From: Bdellovibrionales bacterium GWA2_49_15 | GTDB lineage: Bacteria; Bdellovibrionota; Bacteriovoracia; Bacteriovoracales; Bacteriovoracaceae | Reading direction: 5' to 3' | DNA: 64,000 nt | NCBI GenBank assembly: GCA_001769855.1 | Contig: MEPP01000001.1 | Location: forward strand, 536,982 to 600,981 | Shown: piece after piece, positions 16,785 through 27,161 of the stretch | How the letters are laid out: each line of letters opens with the position of its first letter | Position numbering within the stretch: the stretch's first letter is position 1 | Notes under the pieces: model-generated | The model's database searches: none | What the model was told of the DNA's origin: nothing | Seen by the model: the letters and a program-made list of their open reading frames with translations, nothing else | Program-made: the position numbers and the translations under genes

Positions 16785-17537
16785 CTATTCTGAATCTGTG
16801 ATCACCAGCAGTGAGGGCTCACACAGCTCGCGCCTCAAGATTTTAGTGATAAAATTCAGGGTTGAGGTGTGCGACATCCCGCAGGATTCGCATGAACCCT
16901 GGAAGGCCACGATGATCCAGTTGCTGCTCACCTGTACACACTCCACATCCCCGTCATCTTTTTGTAAAGCCGGAGAAATGAATCTTTCCATCACCTGATC
17001 GATGACGGCCATTTGCTCTATCAGTGGGAGTTCTAAAAAACGCCCTCTTTCGCTGACGTTCAAAAGAGGCGCACCAGTATTTGAATAAAGATTAAGGTCG
17101 GGTGAACTTAATTTCTTGGTATTGCCGAAACGCTCAATTAAATATTTTTCAAGTAAGGGCACAAGACCAAAAATACTTTGTATGCTTTTTGTTTCATCTG
17201 TGAAAGCGGCAGTCGCATTATCATCGCGCAGATAATTCTCAACTTCCCGGGGCGAAAGAAGTTTTAGCTGCTCAAAGCTTTTGTCTTTTATAAATTCGAT
17301 TAACGTATCTAAGAATGCCAGGGAGACACCCGAGATATTGGTTATATAATGAATTTCAATCACCTTATGGGCGACAACTTGGCCGAAGAGTTCAATTATT
17401 CCCAAAGTTTTAGGAACCTCATAGACATAGGCAAAAGAACGATCATCGGCATTCTTGAAAAAGCTCTCGCGATCGCTATAGCTTTTTAGAAATGATGGAT
17501 TGGCCATCCTTTGACTGACAGAGGTTGAGGTCATCAT
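16785..17537 (-). CDS. NifU-like protein, last gene of the act-nar operon
   Basis: 250 residues. The C-terminal ~75 residues match the Nfu/NifU C-terminal Fe-S scaffold domain (GDVECVQVSSNWIIVAFQGSC, then ESCGMSHTSTLNFITKIL), with the CxxC pair that binds a bridging cluster. The N-terminal half looks like a degenerate IscU/NifU-N fold (IEIHYITNISGVSLAFLDTLIEFIKDKSFEQL) lacking the three ligand cysteines. That part is inference. It starts 5 bp after narI, so it is almost certainly co-transcribed. A role in cluster supply to NarH, NarG or ActB is plausible. The start is uncertain between 17537 and 17534. Confidence 0.7.
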   Translation of the reverse strand: MMTSTSVSQRMANPSFLKSYSDRESFFKNADDRSFAYVYEVPKTLGIIELFGQVVAHKVIEIHYITNISGVSLAFLDTLIEFIKDKSFEQLKLLSPREVENYLRDDNATAAFTDETKSIQSIFGLVPLLEKYLIERFGNTKKLSSPDLNLYSNTGAPLLNVSERGRFLELPLIEQMAVIDQVMERFISPALQKDDGDVECVQVSSNWIIVAFQGSCESCGMSHTSTLNFITKILRRELCEPSLLVITDSE

Positions 17538-17542
17538 AGAGT

Positions 17543-18265
17543 TTAATTATTGCTCGGCCGGACACCTTGCCCGGCAATGTCTTTCGTGGAACGCTTTTCT
17601 TTGGCATCTCGATTCCAGATGACCACCTGCGGTCTCCTAAAAAAATATCCGATGGGGTAAACCAAAAAATGCAAAAAACGCGTGAACGGGATGACACCAA
17701 TGATGAGGGAGGCGGAAACGATATGGATTTTTACAGAAATCGGCATGATCTCAATTGCCTTTATATCCGGTGATAAGGTGAACAGGGAATAGAGATAAGG
17801 CGTCAGAGTAGAGGCAAACCAGGAGGAACCCCAGCGGTGGTAATAGGCGATCACAAGTCCTGAGATGATTTGCGTAATTAAAAGGACATAAACTAAAATG
17901 TCCAATTTAGAGGTAACAACTCTGATTCTCTCATTCTTTAGTCTTCGAACCGCCAGGACGATCACGCCAAACAGCGCAGCCAGGGCAAAACCGGTGGCAC
18001 TCACCTCGAGAACAATCAGGCGGAATTGATCGGCATTCCAATGCAGAACAGAGGCGGGAAAGACGAAGGCCGTGAGGTGGCCGAAAAATAAGAAGATCAG
18101 GCCGGCGTGAAATAAGTTGGCCCCTTTATGAAGGCCGTTGCTTTCCAAGAGCTGGGTCGAGAGGGAGGAGAAACGATATTCCCGGTTATTGTAGATAAAA
18201 ACCGAGCCTATCAGCATGATGAAGATGGAGGCATAAGGTAATCCAACAAATAAAAAAAGATTCAT
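17543..18265 (-). CDS. narI: respiratory nitrate reductase gamma subunit (cytochrome b)
   Basis: 240 residues, five transmembrane helices. All four haem-ligand histidines align with E. coli NarI: LFHAGLIFLFFGH (two) near residues 53-63, and KIHIVSASLIIGVIPFTRFLHF (two) near residues 185-203. The C-terminal tail YPIGYFFRRPQVVI is typical. It oxidises quinol in the inner membrane and passes electrons to NarH. It has its own quinol site in the family, which matters given the ACIII genes in the same operon. It follows narJ by 23 bp. Confidence 0.93.
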   Translation of the reverse strand: MNLFLFVGLPYASIFIMLIGSVFIYNNREYRFSSLSTQLLESNGLHKGANLFHAGLIFLFFGHLTAFVFPASVLHWNADQFRLIVLEVSATGFALAALFGVIVLAVRRLKNERIRVVTSKLDILVYVLLITQIISGLVIAYYHRWGSSWFASTLTPYLYSLFTLSPDIKAIEIMPISVKIHIVSASLIIGVIPFTRFLHFLVYPIGYFFRRPQVVIWNRDAKEKRSTKDIAGQGVRPSNN

Positions 18266-18288
18266 AGTTTTTACTCTTCTTAAGTTAG

Positions 18289-18873
18289 CTAAGGTTTACA
18301 GTTAATGTTATTTAAAAAATTGGTCTTATCATTATTGAGCAATTCGAACTGTTTAAAATTTAAATCCTTGAAGTCGATTTCCATTACCTTGATGAGAACT
18401 TCCAGCAGCTTCTTATAAACATTCACCTCATCAATGAAATTTTTCAACATCTCTTTCAAGGCCGGAATCATAATCGAATAGGCCAGTTCCTGGGCAAAAA
18501 GTTGATCGGCAATTTTAGGCAGCAGATTCAGCATATTCGGAAGATGGTCCGGTAACTCTTTTCCGCAGTCGTTTTCGGCCTTGATGTGCTCATTAAGTAA
18601 GTTAACTAAAAATTCTCCGCGACGGTAATCTTCACCGAAAAGAACATAGCCAATATCCAGATAGCAGGAGGCCATGACATCGAAGGTTTTAATGTAGTAC
18701 TCACTCAAAGCGTCATCCGAATGGGCATGAGCAAAGGCGCTGAACTCATCGAGTCCGCCAGCGAGAGTCGGATATCCTTGGACCAAAATGTCTTGAACTT
18801 GAGAAACAGTCGTGATCAGGGCTTCTTTCCTGGGATAGACAAACAGACCGGAAAATTTTGAATAGTGTTTCAC
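18289..18873 (-). CDS. narJ: nitrate reductase assembly chaperone
   Basis: 194 residues, slightly shorter than E. coli NarJ. The start is GTG at 18873 with AAGGAG at a good distance. EYYIKTFDVMASCYLDIGYVLF-GEDYRRGEFLVNL is the core of the NarJ/TorD-like all-helical chaperone, which holds apo-NarG until the molybdenum cofactor is inserted. The C-terminal tail is divergent, as usual in this family. Placed between narH and narI, as in canonical narGHJI. Confidence 0.9.
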   Translation of the reverse strand: MKHYSKFSGLFVYPRKEALITTVSQVQDILVQGYPTLAGGLDEFSAFAHAHSDDALSEYYIKTFDVMASCYLDIGYVLFGEDYRRGEFLVNLLNEHIKAENDCGKELPDHLPNMLNLLPKIADQLFAQELAYSIMIPALKEMLKNFIDEVNVYKKLLEVLIKVMEIDFKDLNFKQFELLNNDKTNFLNNINCKP

Positions 18874-18881
18874 GTGACTCC

Positions 18882-20360
18882 TTATGTCTTGGAATTGAAT
18901 CCAAAACCGATGCTGCCTTTGGCATCGCCGGTATTTTCAATCATCTCGATGGCCTCTTCCCGGTGCATGTCGGGAATCACGAACCGATCCTCAACCTTCG
19001 GCAACGAGGTCAATCGGAAGATAGCATCAGCGGTCTCGGCATTTATACCCGCCTTTTCCAAGAGCTGCGCCACCTGCTTTTTATCCTCATCACCCACGGT
19101 GACATCGCGACGGTGCATTCGAACCGCCATGAGTTTATTTAAGACCTCTCGAATCTTAGCGGTATCTCCGGCAGAAAAAAGGCTGGCCAAATATTTGAGG
19201 GGCAATCGTGAGTCGTCCACATCTCCGAAGAGTGTTTCCGTGGTTGAATCATAGATGGCGTCATTGACCGAGCCCATGGTGGGGAGAAGAGGCGGAACAT
19301 AGAATAAGTTTGGAAGTGTTCGATACTCCGGATGAAGGGGTAGGGCGATTTTCCATTCTTTGATAAACCTATAGACCGGCGACTTCTGAGCGGCATCGAT
19401 GGTGGAGTCGGCGATGCCATTCTTTTTGGCGGCGGCAATCACTTCCTTATCAAAGGGATCAAGATAAATGCCGAGCTGCTTGTTCACGATCTCGCTCTCA
19501 TCACAGGAAGCAACTTCCTTGATCTTATCGGCATCGTAAAGCATGGCACCCAGATATCGGATTCTCCCAACGCAGGAGTGCATGCAGGCCGGGGTCTGCC
19601 CCGTCTCCAGACGAGGGAAGCAGAGAATACACTTCTCGGATTTCCCCGCACTCCAGTTGTAATAGCTCTTCTTATAGGGGCAGCCGGAAACGCACATTCT
19701 CCAGGCGCGACATTTATTTTGATTGATGAGGACGATGCCATCCTCGCCTCTTTTGTATAAGGCACCTGAGGGGCAGGCGGCGACGCAGGCGGGATTGAGG
19801 CAATGGTTGCACATGCGAGGAAGGTAAAACATCGCCATCTTTTCCAGCTGAAACATGACCTTCTGCTCTGACTCACTGAGATTTTTAAAATTGGAATCCC
19901 TGCGGGCATAGTCCATGGAGCCGCCCAAATCATCATCCCAATTTGGACCGGCCTTGACGTCAATAGGTTTCCCGGTGACGAGGGACACAGACTGGGCGAC
20001 TGGCTGATCGTCCCCTTCCGGCGCTTCCAAAAGATTAGAATACTTGTAGGTCCAAGGTTCGTAATAATCGTCCAGAACCGGTAAATTATTATTATGAAAA
20101 ATATTTTTCATGCCGCTTATTTTGCCCGCACTCTTAAGAGCGATGGTGTCACCTTTTTTTACCCATCCTCCTTGATAAATTTCCTGATCTTCCCATTTCG
20201 TGGGATAACCCGTTCCCGGCTTGGTTTCCACATTATTCCACCACATGTACTCAGCGCCCTTTCTGTCCGTCCAAACATTTTTACAGGCGATAGAGCACGT
20301 GTGACAGCCGATACACTTATCAAGATGAAACACCATTGCAATTTGTAATCTTATATCCAT
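18882..20360 (-). CDS. narH: respiratory nitrate reductase beta subunit
   Basis: 492 residues. Four Cys clusters for Fe-S centres are present: CIGCHTCSIACKNVW near the N-terminus; CNHCLNPACVAACP; CRAWRMCVSGCPYKKSYYNW, where a Trp replaces one Cys as in the [3Fe-4S] site of E. coli NarH; and KCILCFPRLETGQTPACMHSC. The subunit carries electrons from NarI haems to NarG. No signal sequence. It follows narG by 10 bp with AGGGA before its ATG. Confidence 0.95.
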   Translation of the reverse strand: MDIRLQIAMVFHLDKCIGCHTCSIACKNVWTDRKGAEYMWWNNVETKPGTGYPTKWEDQEIYQGGWVKKGDTIALKSAGKISGMKNIFHNNNLPVLDDYYEPWTYKYSNLLEAPEGDDQPVAQSVSLVTGKPIDVKAGPNWDDDLGGSMDYARRDSNFKNLSESEQKVMFQLEKMAMFYLPRMCNHCLNPACVAACPSGALYKRGEDGIVLINQNKCRAWRMCVSGCPYKKSYYNWSAGKSEKCILCFPRLETGQTPACMHSCVGRIRYLGAMLYDADKIKEVASCDESEIVNKQLGIYLDPFDKEVIAAAKKNGIADSTIDAAQKSPVYRFIKEWKIALPLHPEYRTLPNLFYVPPLLPTMGSVNDAIYDSTTETLFGDVDDSRLPLKYLASLFSAGDTAKIREVLNKLMAVRMHRRDVTVGDEDKKQVAQLLEKAGINAETADAIFRLTSLPKVEDRFVIPDMHREEAIEMIENTGDAKGSIGFGFNSKT

Positions 20361-20370
20361 TTTTTTGTCC

Positions 20371-23300
20371 CTATATAACGACCTTATTCATTTTCTGAAC
20401 CACCACATGGGAATCTCGGTTTACCCCAACAGGTCCCCAATAATTAAAGTGATACGTAAACTGGCCATAGCCCCCCACCAGCAAGTTTGGCTTGAGATGA
20501 ATTCTCGTCAAACTATTATGCACGCCACCTCTTTTATTTCCCCGCACCTGGGATTTTGCCAGCTGGTAGGTTCTTTCCGGAGCATGGTAAACGATGCATA
20601 CCCCCGGTGGAATTCTCGAGCTGACACAGGCCCTCGTGCAGTACACCCCGTTATCGTTGTGAACCTCAACATAATCGTTATCCTGGATTCCCAGACCCTC
20701 GGCGTCGATCTCTGACAACCAGCACGGTTCCGTTCCTCGTGAAAGGGTTAGCATGCGCAGAGTATCGCCATAGGTGGAGTGAATATGCCATTTCCCATGA
20801 GGCGTAAGAACATTGAGAACCTTGGCATTCCCTTCCACGATCGTCTTTCGTAACTCCCCGTACACCTCTGGCTTTGGTGAAGGCTTATAGGTGGGAAGAT
20901 GCTCGCCAAATTTAATGTAACCCTCATGATCGAGGTAGAAATGCTGCCTCCCCGTGAGCGTGCGCCAAGCTACCAGATGTTCCGTGTTATACGTGAACGC
21001 GGCGTAGGCCCGACCGTTATTCATCAATCCTGACCATAAGGGAGAATTATTGTAGCGTTTAGGCTGGGCCTGCAGATCTTTGTAACCGAGCTTCACGTCG
21101 ATACTTCCGGCATTAATTTGTCGCAACTTCAGGCCGGTTTTTTTCTCCGCTGTTTCATAGGCGCGATCACTTAGCACCCCATTGGTGAGGGAGGAGAGAT
21201 GAAGAATAGTATTGATCACCTCCTCGTCTTGCTTTAACGAGGGATACGAAACTCCATTCATCTTCTGGACATGGTTGGGGTCTTCGAGAAGATCGTCGTA
21301 GAAATCAGCGCACAAATACGAGTTACCATGAGCGCCCAAGCCGTTTTTAACATTGGTGCCGAGACAGATAAATTTATCGTATATTTTTGTGTAATCTCTC
21401 TCCACTAAAACAAGATTGTGCATGGTTTTGCCGGGGATGGGTTCACACTCCCCTTTGCTCCAATCTTTAATTTCAGTTTGTGCGATCTCGCCCGCGGTGT
21501 CGTGCATGATAGGAACGTTCACGACGTCCTTAACTGGATTCGGGAGATAAACCTTCGCCAGCTCGCTGGTCACTCTGGCGACTTCCTTGAAAATTTCCCA
21601 GTCACTTTTGGCTTCCCATACCGGCTTGATGGCGGCGGAAAGGGGGTGAATAAAGGAGTGCATATCGGTGCTGTTGATATCCGCTTTCTCGTACCAGGAA
21701 GCTGCGGGTAGCACGATATCGGAATAGAGCGCCGAGGTGTCCATTCGGAAATTGAGGTCTATGACAAGATCCATTTTGCCTTGTGGGGCGTCCTCTTTCC
21801 ATTCCAGGTCTTTGACAAATTTATCCGCCACCTCGTCGGCAATAACATTATGGTGAGTCCCCAGATAATGCTTTAAAAAGTACTCATGGCCTTTGGCACT
21901 TGAGCTAAGCGCATTTCCTCTCCAGATATACCAGACTCTCGGAAAACAGTTCTCGTTATCCGGCTCGCTGACGGCGTGGACAATTTCCTTGGCCTTGATT
22001 TTTTTGACAATGTAGCTTTTGATTTCCTCATCATTCTTGGCGCCGGCGGATTCGGCATCCTTCACAATATCCAGGTTACTCTTGGTGTACTGAGGGAAAA
22101 AAGGCATCCAGCCATTTTTGACCGATTTCACGATCAGATCCGCAGTATGCTGCACAGATAAGCTGTTCTTAGGCACGGTATTGTAATCGGATTGATTGCT
22201 GTCATAGCGCCACTGGCTGGAGTTGATGTAGTGCCAAATGGGGGCCTGCTGCAGCCGTCCGGCAGGCATCCAGTCTCTTCCCGACATCACCGAGGCCCAG
22301 GAGTCCATAGGGGCGAGCTTCTCTTGGCCGACGTAATGATTGATTCCCCCGCCATTGACACCGACACAGCCGGTGAGCATGAGTGCCATCGTGCCCGCGC
22401 GATAAATTAAATTATTGTGGTACCAGTGATTAATCCCGGCCCCAATAATGATCATGCACTTACCGTTTGTCGCTTCGGCGGTACGACACCATTGCCGAGC
22501 GAATTGAAGAAGAGTTTGCTTACCAATTCCGGAAAAGATTTCCTGCCAGGCGGGCGTGTAGGCGGCCTTGCTGTCATCGTAGGACGAGGGATATTCCCCC
22601 GCCAGCCCGCGCGCTACCCCGTACTGGGCCATGATCAAATCATAAACGGTGGTCACGGGAACTTTTTCGCCTGTAACGGTCTCGATATATCTGACCGGCA
22701 CTCCGCGCTTGGCCTTATGTCCTAGACCAAACTCGGTAAATTCAACAGGAATAACCTGCTCATGATTCTCCAGAAGAGTCAGAACCGGGTCATAACTCTT
22801 TCCGGTTTCGGCATCCTCAAACTTCATATTCCAGAGGCCTTGCTTTTTGCCCCAACGATGACCTGAGCTTCCGCCCGGACAAACAAACTCGCCCGTCGCG
22901 GAGTCGATGTTTAAGAATTTCCAATCACCATTTTCAATCTCTTTATATTTTGCGATACGATTGGCCCGTAGCATCTTCGAAGGAACAAAAACGCCGTTCT
23001 CTTCAATCAGCTCAACCAGATAAGGACTATCGGTGTACTTCTTGGTGTAGTTGATAAAATAATCGACCTTCTTATCAACATGGTACTCCTTTAAAATAAC
23101 GTGCGTGACCGCCATCCAGAAGGCCCCGTCCTGGCCGGCGTGAATGGGAAGCCACTGATCCGCATACTTCGCCACCATACTGAAGTCGGGAGAAAGCACC
23201 ACTGTTTTTGTTCCATTGTGGCGTGCTTCTGAAAAGAAATGGACATCGGGCGTTCTGGTCATGCCAAGGTTGGCCCCCATCGCCACAATGAATTTTGCGT

Positions 23301-23988
23301 TATACCAATCGGCGCTCTCCGCCACATCGGTTTGCTCTCCCCATATTTCGGGGAACGAGTTGGGAAGATCGCAGTACCAATCATAAAAGCTCAGGTTGAC
23401 GCCGCCCATGAGCTGTAAAAATCTGGAACCGGCGGCATAGCTCACCATGGACATGGCGGGAATGGGTGAAAATCCGATAATGCGATCGGGACCGTATTTT
23501 TTTACCGTTGAGAGATTGGCCACGGCCGCGACTTCCAGCACCTCGTCCCAGGTCACGCGTCTAAACCCACCCTTGCCTCGGGCCTTTTGATACCGCGCTC
23601 GTTTTACCGGATTGGCCTGAATATTTTCCCAGGCCTTAAGAGCGTTGCCACCGGTGAGTTCTTTTTCGGCCTTGAGCAGATCCAGAAGGGCACCTCTCAT
23701 AAGAGGATATTTCACTCTGATGGGACTATAGAGATACCAGGAAAATGAAATTCCGCGCTGACAGCCTCTAGGCTCGTAGGGAGGCAAGGATTTTTCTAAC
23801 TCAGGATAATCCAGCGCCTGGGTTTCCCAAACCACAATCCCATCCTTGACATAAATATTCCAGCTACATCCACCGGTGCAATTGACCCCATGGGTACTTC
23901 GGACCACCTTGTCATGCTGCCATCTGTTTCGATAAAATTCTTCCCATCTGCGGGTTTTAGGACTGACAATGTCTTGAATCCAACTCAT
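20371..23988 (-). CDS. narG: respiratory nitrate reductase alpha subunit (Mo-bisMGD)
   Basis: 1205 residues (E. coli 1247). The N-terminus keeps the vestigial Tat-like [20 protein letters not shown] but no export signal, so the enzyme should face the cytoplasm. The FS0 cluster motif is [18 protein letters not shown]. The Mo-ligand region [22 protein letters not shown] (split: [24 protein letters not shown]) holds the Asp corresponding to D222. It reduces nitrate to nitrite. The gene follows the diheme cytochrome c by 34 bp in a continuous operon starting with ACIII. Confidence 0.96.
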   Translation of the reverse strand: MSWIQDIVSPKTRRWEEFYRNRWQHDKVVRSTHGVNCTGGCSWNIYVKDGIVVWETQALDYPELEKSLPPYEPRGCQRGISFSWYLYSPIRVKYPLMRGALLDLLKAEKELTGGNALKAWENIQANPVKRARYQKARGKGGFRRVTWDEVLEVAAVANLSTVKKYGPDRIIGFSPIPAMSMVSYAAGSRFLQLMGGVNLSFYDWYCDLPNSFPEIWGEQTDVAESADWYNAKFIVAMGANLGMTRTPDVHFFSEARHNGTKTVVLSPDFSMVAKYADQWLPIHAGQDGAFWMAVTHVILKEYHVDKKVDYFINYTKKYTDSPYLVELIEENGVFVPSKMLRANRIAKYKEIENGDWKFLNIDSATGEFVCPGGSSGHRWGKKQGLWNMKFEDAETGKSYDPVLTLLENHEQVIPVEFTEFGLGHKAKRGVPVRYIETVTGEKVPVTTVYDLIMAQYGVARGLAGEYPSSYDDSKAAYTPAWQEIFSGIGKQTLLQFARQWCRTAEATNGKCMIIIGAGINHWYHNNLIYRAGTMALMLTGCVGVNGGGINHYVGQEKLAPMDSWASVMSGRDWMPAGRLQQAPIWHYINSSQWRYDSNQSDYNTVPKNSLSVQHTADLIVKSVKNGWMPFFPQYTKSNLDIVKDAESAGAKNDEEIKSYIVKKIKAKEIVHAVSEPDNENCFPRVWYIWRGNALSSSAKGHEYFLKHYLGTHHNVIADEVADKFVKDLEWKEDAPQGKMDLVIDLNFRMDTSALYSDIVLPAASWYEKADINSTDMHSFIHPLSAAIKPVWEAKSDWEIFKEVARVTSELAKVYLPNPVKDVVNVPIMHDTAGEIAQTEIKDWSKGECEPIPGKTMHNLVLVERDYTKIYDKFICLGTNVKNGLGAHGNSYLCADFYDDLLEDPNHVQKMNGVSYPSLKQDEEVINTILHLSSLTNGVLSDRAYETAEKKTGLKLRQINAGSIDVKLGYKDLQAQPKRYNNSPLWSGLMNNGRAYAAFTYNTEHLVAWRTLTGRQHFYLDHEGYIKFGEHLPTYKPSPKPEVYGELRKTIVEGNAKVLNVLTPHGKWHIHSTYGDTLRMLTLSRGTEPCWLSEIDAEGLGIQDNDYVEVHNDNGVYCTRACVSSRIPPGVCIVYHAPERTYQLAKSQVRGNKRGGVHNSLTRIHLKPNLLVGGYGQFTYHFNYWGPVGVNRDSHVVVQKMNKVVI

Positions 23989-24022
23989 ATTTTTACTCTC
24001 TACTGTTAAATGTAACGGTCAA

Positions 24023-24829
24023 TTATTGTTGCAATACCTTTTTTTGCCGTTTAAATATTTCATCCTTCACGCTTACTTTTTTTGTTTGCTTCCAGAAAAA
24101 ACCGCTTACCAGCACCAAGACAAAGAAAAATACTATTCCGCCAAGGAACACCAGACTTTGAAGCTGTCTTGAATGAGTGAAAAGCTGATTTTCCTTGACC
24201 GTCTTTAAAAATAACTCCAGATGGGCCTTTTCACTAAGCGCAAGTTCATGAGTTTTGTAGGCACTGATCATGGCCGGCATGGAGGTCGCCATTGTTCCGA
24301 CGATACCCACATTATAAGAGGTGGAGAGGTCTTTCGCTAAGGTTCCGCCAAAAAAGACTTTCTCATCCTTGACGCTATGACAGGAAATACAGCTGGCCCC
24401 CCCGTTCACCAAACGGGTTTTACCGGTGAATAGGTCGCGCCCGAGATCCGCGTTGGGGGTAAAGAGCTGCGGCACCTCGGAGCCTTGCTCTGCCCCAGCG
24501 CCCCCGACCGGATTGTTGAGATAAGACAGCAAGGCATTGAGCTCGGCCGGCGCAAACGTATGAGAAGGCATGGGCATCTTCGCGAACTCTTCAAAAACTT
24601 TGATGGCCTCCTTGTCGCCGGCAGCGATCATGTTGGCCGACGACATGATAAATTTAGAAAGCCAGTCCACGCTTCTTTTTTTGGTAATACCGGCCAGATC
24701 CGGTCCAACTAGTTTTCCGCCACCAATTTTATGACAGGCCTTGCAATTTTTATCATAGAGGGCCTTCCCATCTTGGGCCGCTAATATTCCAGAGAATAAG
24801 ATAAAAACAATCAGTGTAAGATACTTCAT
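24023..24829 (-). CDS. membrane-anchored diheme cytochrome c between actF and narG
   Basis: 268 residues. After a signal peptide (YLTLIVFILFSGILAA) come two class I cytochrome c domains: CKACH at residues 29-33 with PMPSH as probable Met region, and CISCH near residue 150. A C-terminal transmembrane helix (SLVFLGGIVFFFVLVLVSGFFW) anchors it. The haems face the periplasm. Thermus nar operons encode a diheme NarC between other nar genes, and this could play a similar part. Its first domain closely resembles the N-terminal domain of ActA in this same operon. AGGAAT precedes the ATG. Confidence 0.88.
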   Translation of the reverse strand: MKYLTLIVFILFSGILAAQDGKALYDKNCKACHKIGGGKLVGPDLAGITKKRSVDWLSKFIMSSANMIAAGDKEAIKVFEEFAKMPMPSHTFAPAELNALLSYLNNPVGGAGAEQGSEVPQLFTPNADLGRDLFTGKTRLVNGGASCISCHSVKDEKVFFGGTLAKDLSTSYNVGIVGTMATSMPAMISAYKTHELALSEKAHLELFLKTVKENQLFTHSRQLQSLVFLGGIVFFFVLVLVSGFFWKQTKKVSVKDEIFKRQKKVLQQ

Positions 24830-24849
24830 AGTTCTAATTCCTAAATATA

Positions 24850-26034
24850 TTAATGCAGTTCATGAGCAATACTTTCATTAATGTACGGATGATTATGCGG
24901 AATGATACTTGCTTTACTCAGGGCCTTCGCAACGGCAAAAATAAAAACGCCCAAGAAGCCCACAAACATTCCCGCCTCGATCACTCCGAACGACGGTACG
25001 CCTGAAAGTCCCGGGACCACCTGGATGTAAATATCAAGCCAAAATCCGCCTAACAAAATAACTGAGGTTAAAATTAAGGCACTCATATTTTTAGAAATTT
25101 TTCCATAAAGCAGAAAGAGAAACGGGAAGGTCCAATTTAAAAAGAGGTCGGTAAAAAAAAGTGCCTTCCACTCACTGTTCATGCGGACGGAGTAGTACAC
25201 CGTTTCCTCAGGGATGTTGGAAAACCACATGAGAAAAAACTGACTAAACCACATGTATCCCCAGATCATGGCAAGCATAAATAGATATTTGGAAAAATCT
25301 TGAAGATGCGAATCATTGAGCTGAGGAAAGAAACCTCGCTTATAAAGGATGGATACAATAATTACAATCGCTGCAGAGGCGTGTAAGAAGGCCGAGACGA
25401 AGTTCTTGATGGCGAAAATCGTACTGAACCAGTGGGAATCAATCGACATGATCCAGTCAAAGGTCGCAAGGGAGAAGGTTAAGGCGAGTACAAAGATAAG
25501 AACCTTGGAGTAAAATTCACTTTTGATAAAATTTTCCAAACCGCCCTCTCTGTCCTCCTTAAGCGAAAACTTTCTGAGGAGAAATGTCAGCAAAAGCCAC
25601 GAGACGAGAAACACGACAGTTCTTATTATGAAAAAAGGGATATTCAGATAGGGCGCTTTGTGTTGCAGCAGGAGGTCATTCTGAACCGCACTCTCATGGG
25701 ACCAATGATACAAGCTATGACTGCCAAAGATGGTCATTAAGATTATCAGTACCGCAGCATAGGGTAGATAGGCCGTGATGGCCTCAGGCACTCGCTTAAA
25801 CATCGCGGACCAACCGGACTGGGTGATATTTTGAATCGCCGAAAAAAATGCGGCCCCGATGGCCAAAGAAAGAAAGTAATAATTACAAACGAGAAAATTG
25901 CCCCAGGTTCGCTCCGGATTTTGATAAAAGCCAAACACGCTGGCCAGAATCCCCACCAGCAAAAATGCTATGGACAGAATCATGGTCTTATTCGGAATAA
26001 TAAATGTCTTTTTCATTTCAAATTCTTTTCTCAT
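24850..26034 (-). CDS. actF: alternative complex III subunit ActF (membrane)
   Basis: 394 residues, about ten transmembrane helices. ActF is related to ActC/NrfD-type quinone-binding subunits. LSLAIGAAFFSAIQNITQSGWS, TFDWIMSIDSHWFST and YMWFSQFFLMWFSNIPEE are typical segments. It probably anchors the complex and contributes to a quinol or proton path. The start at 26034 overlaps the actE stop (ATGA); an internal ATG at 26016 is an alternative. Followed after 20 bp by the diheme cytochrome. Confidence 0.9.
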   Translation of the reverse strand: MRKEFEMKKTFIIPNKTMILSIAFLLVGILASVFGFYQNPERTWGNFLVCNYYFLSLAIGAAFFSAIQNITQSGWSAMFKRVPEAITAYLPYAAVLIILMTIFGSHSLYHWSHESAVQNDLLLQHKAPYLNIPFFIIRTVVFLVSWLLLTFLLRKFSLKEDREGGLENFIKSEFYSKVLIFVLALTFSLATFDWIMSIDSHWFSTIFAIKNFVSAFLHASAAIVIIVSILYKRGFFPQLNDSHLQDFSKYLFMLAMIWGYMWFSQFFLMWFSNIPEETVYYSVRMNSEWKALFFTDLFLNWTFPFLFLLYGKISKNMSALILTSVILLGGFWLDIYIQVVPGLSGVPSFGVIEAGMFVGFLGVFIFAVAKALSKASIIPHNHPYINESIAHELH

Positions 26035-26603
26035 TTGTTTTTCAAATCACTTTTTATATATCTGATAATTCTCCAGCGCTCTTCAGGTTTGAGCTGCCAG
26101 TTATATGCGCCCATAAATCCAGACACGGACCCCAGAGTCAGGACGTGATAGAGCTCACCATCTGGCTTATTCTGTACGTAGTCCTTAACCAAAGAGGTCA
26201 CTTCCTTGGTTATTTTTTTGGTGGTCACTAAATAACCATTCCCCTCACCGTGGGGCCCATGGCACATGGAGCAGTACATTTCGTACTTCTCTTTTCCGCC
26301 AGCTATCTGCTTAGACGAATTGGCTACGGGGTTGACCAGCTCCACGCCGGCCCGTTTTTGCTCCTCAATGGTCTTACTGTACTGAAAGGGAATGTGGCCT
26401 CGGGGAATTGCACCTCTCACCGGGAGCTGGGCGGTTTTTCCATCAGCATAATTTGGATTTTCCGAATAATACTCATAGGGAATCGCTCGCGCCATGTCGC
26501 TGACATAGGAGTGGCCGGGGTTATTTCGATCATCCCGACTGCATGCCGCAGTTAAGGCCAGCAGGCAGGGGGCGATTCGGAGTAAATTTTTAAAACTTTT
26601 CAT
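26031..26603 (-). CDS. actE: alternative complex III subunit ActE (monoheme cytochrome c lipoprotein)
   Basis: About 190 residues. LLRIAPCLLALTAAC is a lipoprotein signal with Cys as the lipidated residue. One haem site, CSMCHGPHGEGNG, lies in the middle and is followed by a YNWQLKPEERWRIIRYI C-terminus typical of ActE. Start choice is uncertain: ATG at 26603, GTG at 26609 (AGGTG at -6) or GTG at 26618. It should sit on the periplasmic face of ACIII as the electron exit or entry to soluble partners. Confidence 0.88.
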   Translation of the reverse strand: MKSFKNLLRIAPCLLALTAACSRDDRNNPGHSYVSDMARAIPYEYYSENPNYADGKTAQLPVRGAIPRGHIPFQYSKTIEEQKRAGVELVNPVANSSKQIAGGKEKYEMYCSMCHGPHGEGNGYLVTTKKITKEVTSLVKDYVQNKPDGELYHVLTLGSVSGFMGAYNWQLKPEERWRIIRYIKSDLKNK

Positions 26604-26618
26604 TTTCACGTTCTGCAC

Positions 26619-27161
26619 CTAAATGCTTTCAATGTTTTTCTTCATTTCTATCTCAGCGGCACCACTCTCTTTTAGCGCCTGAATAATCCCACTGCGCTCA
26701 GTCTCGGACATATGTTCAGGAATCTCAATCACGAGGGAGAATTTGTCATTGGTATTGCGCGCGTGAGCGAGCACCGGTTCCTTTCCTGGAAAAAGTTGCT
26801 GACGCGCAAAGAAGGTCACCACCGAAAGGATAATGCCAATACAAATTGTCATAACAAACATGATCACGATGAACGAAAGAGAGAGGGATGGCTTTCCGCC
26901 GATCGCGATGGGAAAATTGATTACAGAGGTCCAATATAAAAAGAGAAAGGTTACCACGGTGCCTCCCAGTCCATAGGCGAAGGCCAGATAGGGAAAGCGA
27001 GTGGTAAGCTCAAGCTCATGAAACACCTCATGAATGGGATATGGGGTAAAAACATTTTTGATATAAATGTGGTTTTGCTTAATGCTTCGGATGGCATTCA
27101 CAAAAATCTCTTCCTTATCGTAGGTGCCGACTATATTGTTACTTTCAATTCTTTTAAACAT
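26619..27161 (-). CDS. actD: alternative complex III subunit ActD (DUF3341)
   Basis: 180 residues. Two transmembrane helices (FAYGLGGTVVTFLFLYW and SFIVIMFVMTICIGIILSVVTFFA, split here) lie between a soluble N-terminal VGTYDKEEIFVNAIRSI segment and a C-terminal KFSLVIEIPEHMSETE block, the normal DUF3341 layout. It stabilises the complex near ActC. It overlaps actC by 8 bp and abuts actE without a gap. Confidence 0.9.
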   Translation of the reverse strand: MFKRIESNNIVGTYDKEEIFVNAIRSIKQNHIYIKNVFTPYPIHEVFHELELTTRFPYLAFAYGLGGTVVTFLFLYWTSVINFPIAIGGKPSLSLSFIVIMFVMTICIGIILSVVTFFARQQLFPGKEPVLAHARNTNDKFSLVIEIPEHMSETERSGIIQALKESGAAEIEMKKNIESI

